From: Lucifuga dentata
Lineage: Eukaryota > Chordata > Actinopteri > Ophidiiformes > Bythitidae
Direction of reading: 5' to 3'
Length of the DNA: 64,000 bases
NCBI GenBank assembly: GCA_014773175.1
Contig: VXCM01001501.1
Span: forward strand, 1-64,000
Shown: positions 37,397 to 49,446 of the stretch, piece after piece
How positions within the stretch are numbered: the first letter of the stretch is position 1
Layout of the letters: every line of letters begins with the position of its first letter
Notes under the pieces: generated by a model
The model's database searches: none
What the model was told of the DNA's origin: nothing
What the model saw: the letters and a program-made list of their open reading frames with translations, nothing else
Made by a program: the position numbers and the translations under genes

Positions 37397-37421
37397 GCTC
37401 GACACCTTAAATTACCGGTAA

Positions 37422-37622
37422 ATCAGAAATTTTTTTATTCCTTAACAACATGATATGTGAGAAGGGTAGGCTTTAAATAAGCTTTGTCTTCATCCTACTC
37501 CTTTTTGGTCACAGAGGAAATATGGGATATGTCTTTGTGAAATATGATAACAAACTATGATTTGTGAGTGTGTCGTGTATTGTACAGTATTGAATGTTGA
37601 ATGTCCAAAATTTTAAAAAAAA
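37422..37622 (+). mobile_element. L2-like LINE 3' end inserted into the repeat
   Basis: GAGAAGGGTAGGCTTTAAAT, AAGCTTTGTCTTCATCCTAC and TCCTTTTTGG resemble the 3' UTR of teleost L2 (Maui-like) LINEs. The sequence ends in an A-rich run (37610-37623). The companion repeat copy at 37912 lacks this segment, which supports insertion. Confidence 0.5.
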
Positions 37623-37911
37623 AGGATCCCAATCTGACCCTTGCTTGACTGACTTTAATAAACTGACCTTTGTCTTATTGAAAATTTTCTTCTTCTTCTT
37701 CTGATCTATAGCAACTTACACACACACACAATATAATATGTAGGTGTTATCTGAGACTATGTTCACACAGCTAGCTAAATACAGTTGTCACTCCTCATGT
37801 CAGTGCTAAATATGTTTTTATTTACATACAGATTGGTTATAAATTAAAGTGACCCACCTGAAGTCACTGAACAATGTTGTATTGGTGCATACAGAAGTAA
37901 ACTACACTGTA

Positions 37912-38235
37912 AACCAGTCATCCTCAAAGTCCAGACTCCGGTCCGGATCCAGCCCAAACCACTTCTGTCTCCGGACGCTGAGCAGATTATACTTTTCATA
38001 TGTATTATTTGTATTATCTGTGGGATATCGCTACGACACAATGAGTTAAAATTCTCCACTTTCTTCACTGCAAAGTGAAACCAAATGTGTGCCTCAGAGT
38101 CAACAGCGCAGCTAATTTTATCAGCCCCCCCACCCACTCGACACCTTAAATTGTCAGTAAAAATTAGGATCCCAATCTGACCCCAGCTTGACTGACCTTA
38201 ATAAATGGACCTTTGTCTTATTGAAAAAATTCTTT
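37912..38235. repeat. Unclassified interspersed repeat, copy 2 of a local pair
   Basis: Shorter version, without the CA array or LINE insertion of copy 1. It is 230 bp downstream of copy 1 in direct orientation, which allows either segmental duplication or two insertions. Confidence 0.65.
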
Positions 38236-38298
38236 GTGGACCTTTCAGATTTGTATTTGAGTATTCCTGCTGTAAACTGTAACAACATGAGTAAAAAT

Positions 38299-38328
38299 GT
38301 GTGTGTGTGTGTGTGTGTGTGTGTGTTG
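38299..38328. repeat. (GT)n microsatellite
   Basis: About 14 GT units. Confidence 0.88.
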
Positions 38329-39431
38329 TTGGTTTAACAGCAGTTATTATTTTGGAACACTATTATATGTGTGGAAGCTATGATCCAATTACTTGATGAT
38401 TAGGCAAAACTGTCCGTTATATTAATATGTGCAGTAACACAGTTATTCTCATGCAGTGAGAAAACACATTAGTTATGTTTTAAACATAATTCTAAAATAA
38501 GACACAAACATGTCTCATTATAATGTCTATTATTTCATTAAATATTACAATATGATTTGTGAAGACTAAACCCTTCAGGCTGTTTCCATTAGATGCTACT
38601 GGAAATGGAAAAATGCCTTTAAACAGACATGGAAAAGTGAATATCTGCTATACTGAATGAAAAAAAGAAGCAATTTCTCACATTTTTTCACTGTTTATTG
38701 ACATTAAGTTCACATTTCACTCATCAGTTTGAATAGTTGTAGCTATAATAGCAGTAACAGTAGTTGTACTATATTTGTACCAGATGTCCATTATTCCATG
38801 AATAATTCGCATTTTAAAATTTAAAAACTTATGTATTAGAGCTGCTCCCCAGTACTTTATGTATTTTAATTATATTTTTATGCTGTTTTTGTCTTAAAGT
38901 TATCACTCATACTGCTATATATTTTTGATAGGCTTAAGAAAGTTTGCTGAATGTTCTGTTCTACTCTATAGTGACAGTAGCAGTAATAGTTTAAGAAGGT
39001 CGTACTGCAGGTCTGACTCAGTTTAATTATTATTCATATTTCATTTTATTGCTGAACCCACAATAATTCACTTTGATCATTTCTTTTAGCAGGCTGTATT
39101 GAATTGTAATAAATAAAAGAAAATCAATGAATTAATACAACAAATTTCACCTCTGTTATTCAGCAGGAACTAAAAGCACATTCCAAATAGTCAAAGCAAA
39201 GAAAGCAAAGGACAAAAGAGAGCAAAGAAAAGCAGCTCTCCTACAATGTCTCTAGAAATAGAGAAGTGAAGTGTCAGCCAAACGTTCAGGTTAGCTCCTG
39301 TTGTAGCTTTCAGTTCTCAGTGTATTTTCCCCTCCAGGGTTTCTTTCGTCTTTTTGAAAAACTGAAATATGATACTTGAACTTTTCTGTGCATATTCTGA
39401 GATTAGTAGTGGCATCTATTACTAGACTAAA
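38329..39431. other. Unannotated AT-rich interval
   Basis: No gene or recognised repeat; a short AAAG-rich patch near 39193-39232. Confidence 0.45.
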
Positions 39432-39433
39432 TG

Positions 39434-39467
<34 letters not shown>
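39432..39467. repeat. (GAT)n trinucleotide array
   Basis: About 11 GAT units. On the minus strand they give an Ile run in an otherwise unsupported frame. Confidence 0.9.
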
Positions 39468-39589
39468 GAGGAGAAATAAATTGTATAAATAAAAATTGTA
39501 TAAATTGTATAAATAAAATAAATTGTCAGGCAGGTGCTGGTAGATCAAAGGCTAATTAAAAAAGGGGGTCAACTGAAATATTGTCTTTA

Positions 39590-39650
39590 ATAAATACATA
39601 TATACATGCATGCATACATATCTACATACGTAAATACATACATACAGAAT
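39590..39650. repeat. Degenerate (CATA)n tract
   Basis: ACATGCATGCATACATATC and related CATA words, alternating purine-pyrimidine. Confidence 0.6.
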
Positions 39651-39939
39651 GAATCGTTAAAAGCATGTACTTTCATAAATGGACAGTACCACAGTTTTTA
39701 TGCAAACACATTTTCTCCACACAAACATGAAACATGGCATCTGAGTCGGACGCTTTGGGATCAGGTCCTTTCTGTGAACAATTTGCTTCATCTCATCTTT
39801 TTTATGGATCGTTGTAGATCCTGTGTGAACCATGATGAAAAAAAAAAGGATGAAATTAGACATGCACAGACAGATGAAAAGGAGAATACAGATTTCTGTC
39901 TATTCTACATAGCTTATAATGTATAGTCACATATTTAAC

Positions 39940-39968
39940 ACTCTCTCTCTCTCTCTCTCACACACACG
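39940..39968. repeat. (CT)n-(CA)n microsatellite
   Basis: About 10 CT units then four CA units. Confidence 0.85.
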
Positions 39969-40197
39969 CACAAACACAAACCTTCAGCTAAGCTCTTAAT
40001 CACATACATGCTCATTTCCACCATACATACATATTTACCCAGACAGATAAATCCAGCTGATCCAGCAGCTGTTGGACTTTGACCTTAAACTAACCGAGAC
40101 ATGAAACTCCTGTTAGGGAACATACATAACTTGCTCACTTTCACATTTTTTCATGTGTGTGTGAATGTCATACATGCATTTGCTTTGTCTACATCTC

Positions 40198-40508
40198 TCT
40201 GTGTGTGTGTGTGTGTGTGTGTGNTGGATTATGCATGTATAAGAGCTCACTGCGGCTGCTAATTTGCATAAAGACGTTAGAGACGTGTATGGTCTTGGAC
40301 ATGTATGAAATGGAGGGTTGGGATTACACTCATAAGTAGAATTGCAGCTAGTGGGGTATTATGTGTGCGTGTGTGTGCAAGCATATATTTTTGCATGTCT
40401 GCATGCCTATATGTATGTGTGCGCCTATATGCTGTCTTATCTATGTACATGTGTGTGTATTGGTTTGTTGTGGTTTTACACACTTGTCTTACCCATATGT
40501 GTGCCTGC

Positions 40509-40547
<39 letters not shown>

Positions 40548-40556
40548 ATGTGCGTG
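40198..40556. repeat. TG-rich and alternating purine-pyrimidine cluster
   Basis: TG array with N at 40224, mixed TGTG/GCATG/TATG text at 40359-40460, and a TG array at 40515-40547. Confidence 0.78.
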
Positions 40557-40665
40557 TGGTGAGCACTGGTTGTTACTCACTCACTCTGACAGCGAGCTGA
40601 GGCCCCTGGCAGGGAAAGCTATGGGTCTGGCAGGTCTCAGCAGGGCTCTAAAGCAGCACATCAGC

Positions 40666-40702
40666 TCAGCTCGGCCCGGCTCGGCTCAGTTCAGCTCTGC
40701 TG
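40666..40702. repeat. Degenerate (GGCTC)n pentanucleotide tract
   Basis: AGCTCAGCTCGGCCCGGCTC then GGCTCAGTTCAGCTC, GC-rich in an AT-rich setting. Confidence 0.6.
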
Positions 40703-41445
40703 GTGTTCTGGGCCTGTCTCCATGTCACATCAAACAGGCATTTGAGAGAACTCCTGCCTGGGAGGCCTCCACCGTGAAAACATCATGTCATCACATCTTA
40801 TTTTAGTTTTTCTTGGCAGCCATGCAACCTCCACAATAGATGCTGAGGAACCGAGATGGAAATTTATGTAAGGTGGTGTGTACAGTGTTTTCCATTTCTT
40901 TGTGATGAATGCTAACCAGAATAATAACTGTGTTATCTATCAGCTAGCATTATTTCTTTGCCCCGGTGAACAGGCGGCAGTTTGCGACCTTTCTGTCTTC
41001 ATGAATTCTTACCATATAACAGCAGTACCTAAGAAATATTTTTAGCCTTTCATCGTACTGCAGCAGCCTTTTTTTTTTTCTTAAACGTTATAAAGTAGAA
41101 CTGAATTGGCTCATTGTAACACTCATAACTCTCAGTCATCTGGCCGCCATTGGAACGTCATATGAATCATATGATTGTGCCTGAAAAGACAGCTTACCTC
41201 TGAATTTTCTTAATTCCTCACGGGAGAATAGCAATATTTAAAATTTACTGTTACAGCTTATTCTGAACAATTCACAGAGATTAAAGTGTCACTTTTTTTT
41301 TACAGTTACACTTGTAAATGCAAAGGCCACCTTCAGGCTTATTCATTTGCAATGAAACTAATATGAGCTTAGCTTAAGGTGCAACTGTGAAACCCAACAC
41401 AGCTGCTGCCTGTGGACGGCTCGAGCAGACATGCCAGGCGAAGCA
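40703..41445. other. Unannotated interval
   Basis: No gene or repeat recognised. Confidence 0.45.
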
Positions 41446-41626
41446 TATAGAGAAAGACGGAGAAAGTGGGAAAAGGAAGAGAGAGGGAGACGGAATGAAA
41501 TAAAATAAGGACATAAGGAGTGAGGGGAAAAAAAGGGAAGAAGAAGGTGAGAATGCTGGGACAAAATGAAGGAGAACCTGGGTGCAGAGGAGAGAGTGTA
41601 GAAGAGAAGGAGAGTGAGAGAGAGGT
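41446..41626 (+). repeat. Polypurine tract, about 180 bp
   Basis: The plus strand is A/G-rich (GAGAAAGACGGAGAAAG, GGAAGAGAGAGGGAGACGG, AGAAGAGAAGGAGAGTG). Confidence 0.7.
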
Positions 41627-42447
41627 TATGGCCTGTACTCTGACCCAGATTTTAAATATGGTCTCCGACAACCTGATCTGAGCGTGCCGCTGTGTGGTCT
41701 TTCTGTCTTTCTTTCCATTCGTTACGGATGTGTGACGACCACACGTTTCTCCTCTCAGCATGCTGTGCAGCCGCTTGACGAGTCCGAGCACGTTCAGTGA
41801 ACGCAACGTCAAATTACAACAAGCTTGAGGTCAGAGCTTCAGCGTGAGATCCACTTATGGCTTTCAGAAATCACATTTCTGCTTTCAGCATGTCCATGTG
41901 TTCCTCTATTGTGAATGCCATGTCAAGATTAGAAACAGCGAGTGAATGTAAGTTAAAATATACAGTAAGTTGGAACCTTCCAACAGGTTTGGCTTATACT
42001 AGGTGTTATGAATAAAAACATTTTCCATATAGAACAAAAAATTGTGTAATTCAAGGAAGTAGGCAGATATATTTTATGTACCAGTAAGAGAACACTGGGT
42101 TGGAGTCTTTGGCAGTGTTTGCTGGCATTCATCTTTGGTTTTGCTAGTTTGCTGGCAGTGCCTACGGCTGTTTGGTTATTTTATGGCCAAGTAGGAGCTA
42201 TAACCAAGCCAATTCTTGCAAAAGAAGAAAAGGAGATTTTGGGGTTTTTTTGGCATGGTTAGTGGAATTTCTTAATAACCAATATTAAAAATTTATATTA
42301 AAATTGTATCATAATAGATGCCACGTAAATTTACTATACAAAACTGTTATTACATTTATAATTTTTTTAAATTATTATTGTTTACGTTATTATTATTAGT
42401 CAAGGAAGTTGTTGGTGTACATTTCTTTTATCCATAACCTTCCTGAT

Positions 42448-42448
<1 letters not shown>
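41627..42448. other. Unannotated interval
   Basis: Nothing recognised; GTTTGCTGGCA occurs twice (42117 and 42148). Confidence 0.42.
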
Positions 42449-42485
<37 letters not shown>

Positions 42486-42492
42486 CACACAC
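42449..42492. repeat. (CA)n microsatellite
   Basis: About 20 CA units with one CG break. Confidence 0.9.
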
Positions 42493-43140
42493 TCCCTGTG
42501 CTGTGTGTGTTGGAGATCTTTGGGAGTTAGGTGACAAATACTGAGAATGCCTTGGCCTAAATTAAACTCTCTGCATCATCAAAAACATCCTGCCTTCCTG
42601 CTCGGACCAGCAAAGTTGTTGATTTCTAATGGCGCACACAGGTAAACTCTAGGACAAAAACATGCATACACACGGACACACACAAGCTCACTTATACATG
42701 TTTAATGAGTGAGATTGTCCATTGTTTTAGGTTCTACGTGAAAGTAAAATTGTCTTGTTTGAAACGGTTATTTTCAAAAAATGCTACCATTGCCCGGTAA
42801 TATTCTAATACTTCTATAACCACCTTTTTTTTAAATCAACATTTCTTTCTTCTCTCTATTACAAATTACAAAACTGTATGAATGATTTAAAAAAAAAAGA
42901 TTTTTTAAAATTTTATCTGCTAGATGCCCCCTTCTTCACCAGCCACTTATTTACTTTGTCAGTCTTTCTGCTGGGTAGATAAGATATGCTTGACATTTCT
43001 CAGCCTATGAACTTGCTTATGGTTATACAATTTATGGCTAAACAATGAGCCAAAAGTTACGTAGACCTGCAGAATTTGGTGTTACTTGTATGTGGGTGTG
43101 ACATTACAACGACAGACCATAATAGTCATTTGAGTCAATT

Positions 43141-43162
43141 TAAAAAAAAAAAAAAAAAAAAA
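43141..43162. repeat. Poly-A run
   Basis: About 22 A. Confidence 0.8.
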
Positions 43163-43938
43163 TCACTTACTGCATGCAGAGTATTTCTGTTTTGTGAGAG
43201 TACATACTTTAATTCCACAATTTCAGAGGAAACGAATGCAGGTTTTACCCAACTACAATTCACATGCAAAATGTATAACAAGCTCATAAAACTTATGATT
43301 TCTTCCAGGAATAAATACATTTGATACTAAAGGACATTAATTTTTACATAAATAAGAACTCTTTTTTTTTTTAAACAGTTTTCAGCTTTTATTTAAGTAA
43401 AGGTTTGAGTTTTGTGCTTATATCAATTCAAAAAGAGAGAATATTCACCTGCACGCTCACCAATCTCAGTATGACCCATATAGAGAAGCAGAGAGCACAA
43501 CAGAGAGCTGGGTGGGAGGCGAAGAAGGCTAGGAAGGAGGAGGAGGAGAGCTCTGCACCACTCTGCTCCAGCTCCACTTCCACTAGTGACCCCACGGCTG
43601 TAAATCTGAAGCAGAAGACCATTCCTTACTTCTCTCTCTTTTATTCTGTTTTACTCTCCAGCACCGACAAAAAGTGATTGTCAGTATTTTATTTAATATG
43701 GACTCATTTTATCCATTTTGGCAAATCACAGTCTAATGTTAATCTGCTTGACAAGTGAGTTCAGTAGGTGAAATCTCAATGTTCAGCTGCAGATGTTCTG
43801 GACTTTTATCATAGAAAGTATGAAATGAAAGATATGGGCTCTAGCATTGTAAGTCATGAGAGCAAATATCTTTGCCAAGTTATTATGCATTGCTTTTGCC
43901 TCTTTTGCTTAACAGGCAATTCCAGCATGCCTTGAGAT

Positions 43939-43963
43939 TTTTTTTTTTTTTTTTTTTTTTTTT
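43939..43963. repeat. Poly-T run
   Basis: About 24 T following GAGA. Confidence 0.8.
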
Positions 43964-45581
43964 GAGAGTTAAGTAAGCAGTTATATAGCTACAATCTCTT
44001 GCCAATTAAACATGCACCAGGTTTTATTCACACCCACCCCAGAGCATTCTGGATGATAGCTGCCACTGAGGAAAAAGGTAAAATGAAAGAAAAGTGTGAG
44101 ATTAGCAGATATTATCGCTAATACTATAGACTTAAAGTAGAATGATTAATTGTCTTGATGCATGCAACCCAGCACATCCTTCTGAGGGCAGCTCAAAGAA
44201 GAAGGCAGTTATTGTGGTAGTTATCGTCTAAAGAGAACAAATAATGCTGAGGCCAGCCAGAGTTTTCATACAGCCCCTGGTTTGGAAAACTGAGGGTGGA
44301 TCAGGCAAAGGCTGAAATGACTCCCAAAACGACACTAAAGACTTCAGTATCTGAAGCTATGTTATGCTGCCAGAGTCTACCCAAATAAGTCCTTGCAATA
44401 TTACACTGTCGGAGTAAAACATGGGCTTCTTGGTTTGTAGCCAAGATACAACTCAGATGTTGGTTGGTTTGCCAAACTGCCTGCAACTTGAATTTGGAGT
44501 TTGGGAGGAAAAACTGCCATTAAAATTGCCCACATTTCCAAAGCTTCAATGAGTTGCAGTCCTGCTTCAGAGTTGCACTGGTCAGGATGGACTACCTGTC
44601 AAAATGAACTGCATCAGCATTTCTGAAATGAAATCTCCAAACCCAGCAGGAGTCACCAGCCTGTTTCTGTTAGGTTGGCCACAATCATTATGTTCGGCTG
44701 AGTTTTGGATCCCTAAGCAGCAATATATTTACATCTGGATGTGATGGTTAAATAAAAAGCCTGATTTTGATTATTGTTTTATCCTGACATTGATGATTTT
44801 AGATGGATCTTTCCTCCTGCTCTGAGATGCTGAGTGAACAGAGGCATCATGGGAGCTACTGTTTATGCAAATGCTCATATTTTGCTAACAAAGAAACTGC
44901 CCAGGGCTATATCACAAATGTTTCTTCATGTTAATTGCTGGCAGCTACAGGTTGGACCAGCAAGCTTAGAGCAGCAACTCAGCAGGAAACTGAAAACAGT
45001 GCATAAGAAAATGTTTTATCATAAATCATCAAAACGCTGGTTCTCATCGGCATTTGCTTTATTTAGTCCCACCAGGACATTGTGTTTTTCTGTGGTTATT
45101 GTGGCCAAAATGGCTCATTTTTAGCGGTTTTTCTGAAAAAATCCAGTGCAGTTTTCATGTTATTTTGCAGTAATCTGCTTTAATATGAAACTGAGATTCA
45201 GAAAGCCAAACATATAAATAATACCGATTTAATATTTTAAACTCAAAGTGTATTCAGTGGAATTCATACACAGTGAAATTTAACGTGTCGATAAGGGCAA
45301 AAAGCATCATGCAACCATGTTCCCTCATTCATAAATGTCTGTTATCTTTGAGCGTTTTTCTTGAAAGAGGTGGTATTGTAAGACTTGTTTCAGTCTGGTT
45401 GTAAATTTCAGCAGTAGAAAATCTGGGCGATGTATTTGCCTCACATGTGTTACTGATTAATATAGTAAATCTGATATATGAGCCCATTCAGTTGATCAGA
45501 GAGTGTATTTAAATGGCGAGTTTTGATCCAATCTTGCACACATTCTATTGGCGCTGCACCTCTTCCTCAGGCAACAGCCTC

Positions 45582-45582
45582 T

Positions 45583-45645
<63 letters not shown>

Positions 45646-45646
45646 A
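45582..45646. repeat. (CT)n-(CA)n compound microsatellite
   Basis: About 20 CT units then about 12 CA units. Confidence 0.92.
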
Positions 45647-45779
45647 ACAGACCACCCTCCACCCCCCTGTGCACCGCGTCCCTCATTAGTTTCTGGATCT
45701 CTTTCTTATCTTAGTGTCAATCTTTAAAAATGTGGCGCTCTAAAGCAGAGAATTTGTTTGTTTTTTTCTTATTTAACTT

Positions 45780-46030
45780 GTCAATTTCACTTCGACACAA
45801 GAAGCAAAATGTGGCTCTTAAATATGAAGCAGCTCATTAACATGCTAATCTTCATTGGCTCTTACCTGTGACACACCTAACAGCAACGCTACCTTAATGG
45901 GGACACTGGTGTGCTGATTAACATAAAAGAAGCTTTATAAATGAGCTTCAGTTATTATGGCGCTTATTTAACATGATGCTGTGTAGTTATCATGGTTTTT
46001 ATGAATTCTCCACCAAGTGTTATAAGCATC
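45780..46030. promoter_or_regulatory. Candidate conserved non-coding tract (unverified)
   Basis: Complex unique sequence with CATTAACATGCTAATC, CTGATTAACATAAAAG and TTATTTAACATGATG, lacking repeats and frames, ending at the possible hAT element. Confidence 0.22.
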
Positions 46031-46044
46031 TGCTGGCATGACTG

Positions 46045-46414
46045 CCAGGGGGCCCCTACCAAGGGTTTGGTTTAGTTATCAAAAGACAGATTTTGATGAT
46101 ATTAGAATGAAAATACTCTGAAAATATTTGCTTGGAAAAAAAATTCAGCTTCTCAATCTCGATTTCTGAATGTACATGTTTATATAATACATATATAATA
46201 ATATAATACAACCAACATCAAAAGAATTTATTTGGCATGACGGTTTCAGGTCAGCATTATCTGTAATTAGGATCTGAATCATGACACTGAGAAGAAAAGA
46301 GGAGGAGGGAAAGATAAGAACAAGATCAAATTTTGTGTTCCAGATTTTAAAATTGGGGGGGGGCTCCAAGTTTGAAATCTATTTTGGGCCCCCAAAATGC
46401 TAGAGCCAGCCCTG
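46045..46414. mobile_element. Possible hAT-like element
   Basis: The left edge is CAGGGGGCCCCTACCAAGGG and the inverse of the right edge is CAGGGCTGGCTCTAGCATTT with GGGGGCCC further in. Both start CAGGG, as hAT termini do. Flanking 8-mers do not match, so the boundaries and even the unity of the element are uncertain. It contains a short (ATA)n patch at 46182-46210. Confidence 0.35.
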
Positions 46415-48380
46415 ATTGTGCTCATTGTTGGGAAGTCTTAAAAAATGGTAAGAGGCAAAATTAAAGTCCAAAAAGTGTTTATTTACAAATAGTGTGCCCA
46501 TTATACATGTATAGCTTGATAAAATGATAAGGAAAAAGACACACACACACAAAAAAAGTAAATAAATATAACTTTAACTCAACATAAAAACGTGCACATA
46601 GAAAAACCTCTCTCTCCACTAGCAGAGAGCATCTGCCTTTTTTTTTTGTTTGGCCTTCAATTACTCTCACCTGACCTTAGAATAAGCCACTTTACATCCA
46701 GAGTTATCCATAAGCCTAAACAGGTAAATCAAATGGGGTGAACATTTACAGAACAGTCACAATACAAAATACAATATACTTTATCACCATTGTTAGTTAA
46801 TGCTATTTAGATACTGCAACCATTTTACACATAATAAAATAAGCACAATAATCAAGCAAATCCCCCAAGTTGACATCAAGCATGGTAAGGTGTTGGAGAA
46901 CAAAGACTACCTGTTTAGCTTAGGAAACCATTACTCAAACTATTAACTGAAAAGAAACATGCTTATCTGTGTTTTGTTTAAACCAGGTAATTTTATGTAA
47001 TTGTAACTAAAATACGATGCAAAACGAAAAAAAGCCCGGGATATCGTGTGTATGCAGAGTTACAGACTAAAGATCACAAACATGCTGTGGTTCACTTACA
47101 TGCATATATGGTGGTAAATGGGTACAAATGGTGTGCTCTCACCCACTTTGCACATATGAAACAATATCCATATAAGAACATCTTAACTTAGTGTCTTCAA
47201 TGTTACCATTTAATTGCAGTTAAAACACTTGGAACAACACAAAATATTTAGAGCAATCGACTTTCAAATTGGAAAAGTATGAAATTAACAATCAACACGT
47301 GAAGCACAAAATTAAATCAGCCTCTGCTGAACGATGTAATGATTTGAGCCTGACTGTTTGCTTCATAGTGAGTCTTCCTGTTGGCAGCAAGTTTTCTCTG
47401 CACATACTGTTGAATATTTTGTCCTGAATAAGTCTGTCAGGCAGTGTTTTTCCCCTGACCACATATTGCTCCTAACAAGTTCCATAAATCAGATTATAAG
47501 TTATATTTTTTATTGCATCGATATTAAATTTAGGTTTAAGGATAGTAGCAGTTTTTGGTTGGTGCAGCTGGTTGAGGATGATACACAACCAGGGCATATG
47601 AAAATCCCTTAGGTTTTAACGGATTTGCAATTAAATTGTTTTGATTGTGGTTGAGGTTTGGTTTTGTTTTACCCATGGTGATGGTGATTGTCTCTGATTT
47701 GGATTGTTGTGTATTTTATACAACAAATTCCAGCAACCATCCCTTTCAAGCATCTCTCAAGCAATGTTGCAAGGATTAGTTAAATTTGCATTTCTTACTG
47801 CGATGGAAAGATTACTAATTCACAGAGGGGATGTTTATTGTATATAAGAATGTTTATCCAAGATTTTGACATCTGAAATACCTAGGTTCTTTAATAGCTT
47901 TTTTAGTTACTCCCTATGTTAGCTTTACGTTCAGTTTAAGAGTGGTGGTTTGGGGGCAGAAAAGGGATTTTGAGCTGAGTTTATCCTCCAATCTCCATCA
48001 CCCTCTGTCCTCCCATAAAGCTTTGGGAACTTGGGAGTGTTTATTCTGTAATGTACATGTTCCTTTATAACAAGCAGATTAATGAAATGGCTGGTAGCTG
48101 TTGCTAAGGCTCTACTGGCAGGATAAGGACTCTATGCCTGTTGCATTAATTTTAACCTCTATCTCTTCAGCCGAGGTTGCCCTGAGACATTGTTATCCTT
48201 CCAGTGCTTAATAAAGCCAGAGGTTTGACAAATAAACTCAGAGAGAGTCTGAAATGTCAACAGTCCTGAGTAAACTGAGAGAATGTGGGATCAGATGATG
48301 ATGCTGATGATTAGTCAGGGTGTATCAGTATTTCAGAAGCTAAAACATGATGCTGTGGTTTACTTCTACAAAAGATGAAC
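46415..48380. other. Unannotated AT-rich interval
   Basis: No gene or repeat recognised. 47940-48240 is complex unique sequence that might repay a conservation check. Confidence 0.45.
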
Positions 48381-48511
48381 AAGCCGAATTTCAGCACATT
48401 AAAAAAAAAAAACACTTAAAGGGAATATATTACACTTTTTCTTATNAAGCCGAATTTCAGCACATTAAAAAAAAAAAACACTTAAAGGGAATATATTACA
48501 CTTTTTCTTAT
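48381..48511. other. Single-N gap with 65-bp flanking duplication at TTAA-2 copy A left end
   Basis: The block starting AAGCCGAATTTCAGC occurs at 48381-48445 and 48447-48511. The left terminus of TTAA-2 copy A therefore appears twice. Confidence 0.9.
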
Positions 48512-49446
48512 TTGTGAACATTGTGAAATTTGTAAAACTTTTGGTTCACGCCTAAAGAGCTTCATCTAGTAGTAGAACCCATAGGTCCTGAACTGTACCG
48601 AAAGCTTTAATTCTTTATTTCTGTGCAAACACAAAGTATGAGGCTTATGAGTGAATATTTGGCCAGCATCCATGTTTCACAGTCCATGGGTGATCAATGG
48701 CCTGATATAACAGGCCAATCAGAACAGAGTGAGCTCTCAAGCAAGGCTCTTAAAGAGACAGTACCTAAAACAGCCTGTTTTCACTCAGTGTGCACAGTTC
48801 TGCTGCAGCAAGGGAAAGCAGAAGTGAATCAATGGGCATTTTTCCACTGTCAGGCCAAACAGTTACCAAGGCCGCTTCGTACCAATCCATGCTGCTCCGT
48901 GGGGACAGTTACCGTTTCTGTTTCCATCTGTGGGGCTGCTAAAACCAGACAGCAAGTGACACAACTTTGGAAACGCAGCTGGTAGGAGATGAGATTACTG
49001 CACCGATTGCTGAAAATACTCCGTATCAACAAAATTACGCCAGACGTTCAATATAAAACGTCTGATGTAATTTGGTTTAATTTTAAAAATACCCATTTTA
49101 TCCTTTGGCTCATGACTTGGCTATCAGATGCGGAGTCACAAAACTGAAGTAAACCAATCAGTGAGCTCCTACATCATTAAGCCCGCCTACCGAAACGGTT
49201 CCGGTGTGTGTGTTGTCTATCCGTGCCAAGAAAACCATGCTGGGCATAGTTTGTAAGCATTCCACACCAAACTGTTTCCAGGTGGAAACACCATTAAAAC
49301 CGTTCCTCTCCATGCTCAGAACTGTTCGGCCCGACAATGGAAAAGTGCCCAATGTGTTTTCTCACATTAAAGCACTGCAAAGACTTCAGAAGAGACCCCT
49401 AAATGATAATAATGACATGGAAATCTGGATAAAATGTCTCCTTTAA
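48482..49446 (+). mobile_element. TTAA-2 element copy A, split by a nested element
   Basis: A second TTAA-flanked family. Left terminus is TTAAAGGGAATATATTACAC and right terminus is ATGTCTCCTTTAA. The most conserved internal block is GAGACAGTACCTAAAACAG, CTGTTTTCACTCAGTGTGCA and GCAGCAAGGGAAAGCAGAA (from about 48754). A conserved right block reads GACATGGAAATCTG. It has no coding frame. A 515-bp insertion (48835-49349) interrupts it, and removal restores alignment with copies B and C. Confidence 0.75.
48835..49349. mobile_element. TIR element with 5-bp target duplication, nested in TTAA-2 copy A
   Basis: 515 bp. The left end GGCATTTTTCCACTGTC and the inverse of the right end, GGCACTTTTCCATTGTC, form 22-bp inverted repeats with 19 matches. 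The insert is flanked by identical CAATG (48830-48834 and 49350-49354). Deleting one CAATG plus the insert gives the empty site seen in TTAA-2 copies B and C. The short frames inside do not look coding. The superfamily is not assigned: the 5-bp duplication does not fit hAT (8 bp), Tc1 (TA) or piggyBac (TTAA). Confidence 0.75.

Larger units (their letters stand above)
37068..37690. repeat. Unclassified interspersed repeat, copy 1 of a local pair
   Basis: It shares with 37912-38235 the motifs GTCATCCTCAAAGTCC, GATTATACTTTTCATATGTA (as ATTATACTTTTCATATG here), CGACACCTTAAATT, GGATCCCAATCTGACC and GACCTTTGTCTTATTGAAAA, in the same order and orientation. This copy is longer because of a CAG/CA array (37340-37395) and an inserted LINE tail (37422-37622). 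The class is not known to me. Confidence 0.65.
42493..45581. other. Unannotated interval with homopolymers
   Basis: Apart from the A and T runs listed, I recognise no gene. The frame at 43405-43677 has a Lys/Glu stretch and SSSTSTSD followed by LKQKTIPYF, faintly like the linker after a BED finger in hAT proteins, but too little to call. Confidence 0.4.

Noticed and set aside
40342..40806. 154-codon plus-strand frame
   Set aside because: A Cys/Val-rich product of TG repeats.
41369..41812. 147-codon minus-strand frame
   Set aside because: Ser/Phe/Leu-rich by-product of the purine tract.
43405..43677. Possible hAT/BED transposase linker
   Set aside because: Only a Lys/Glu stretch and LKQKTIPYF resemble such proteins; too short and without a zinc finger.
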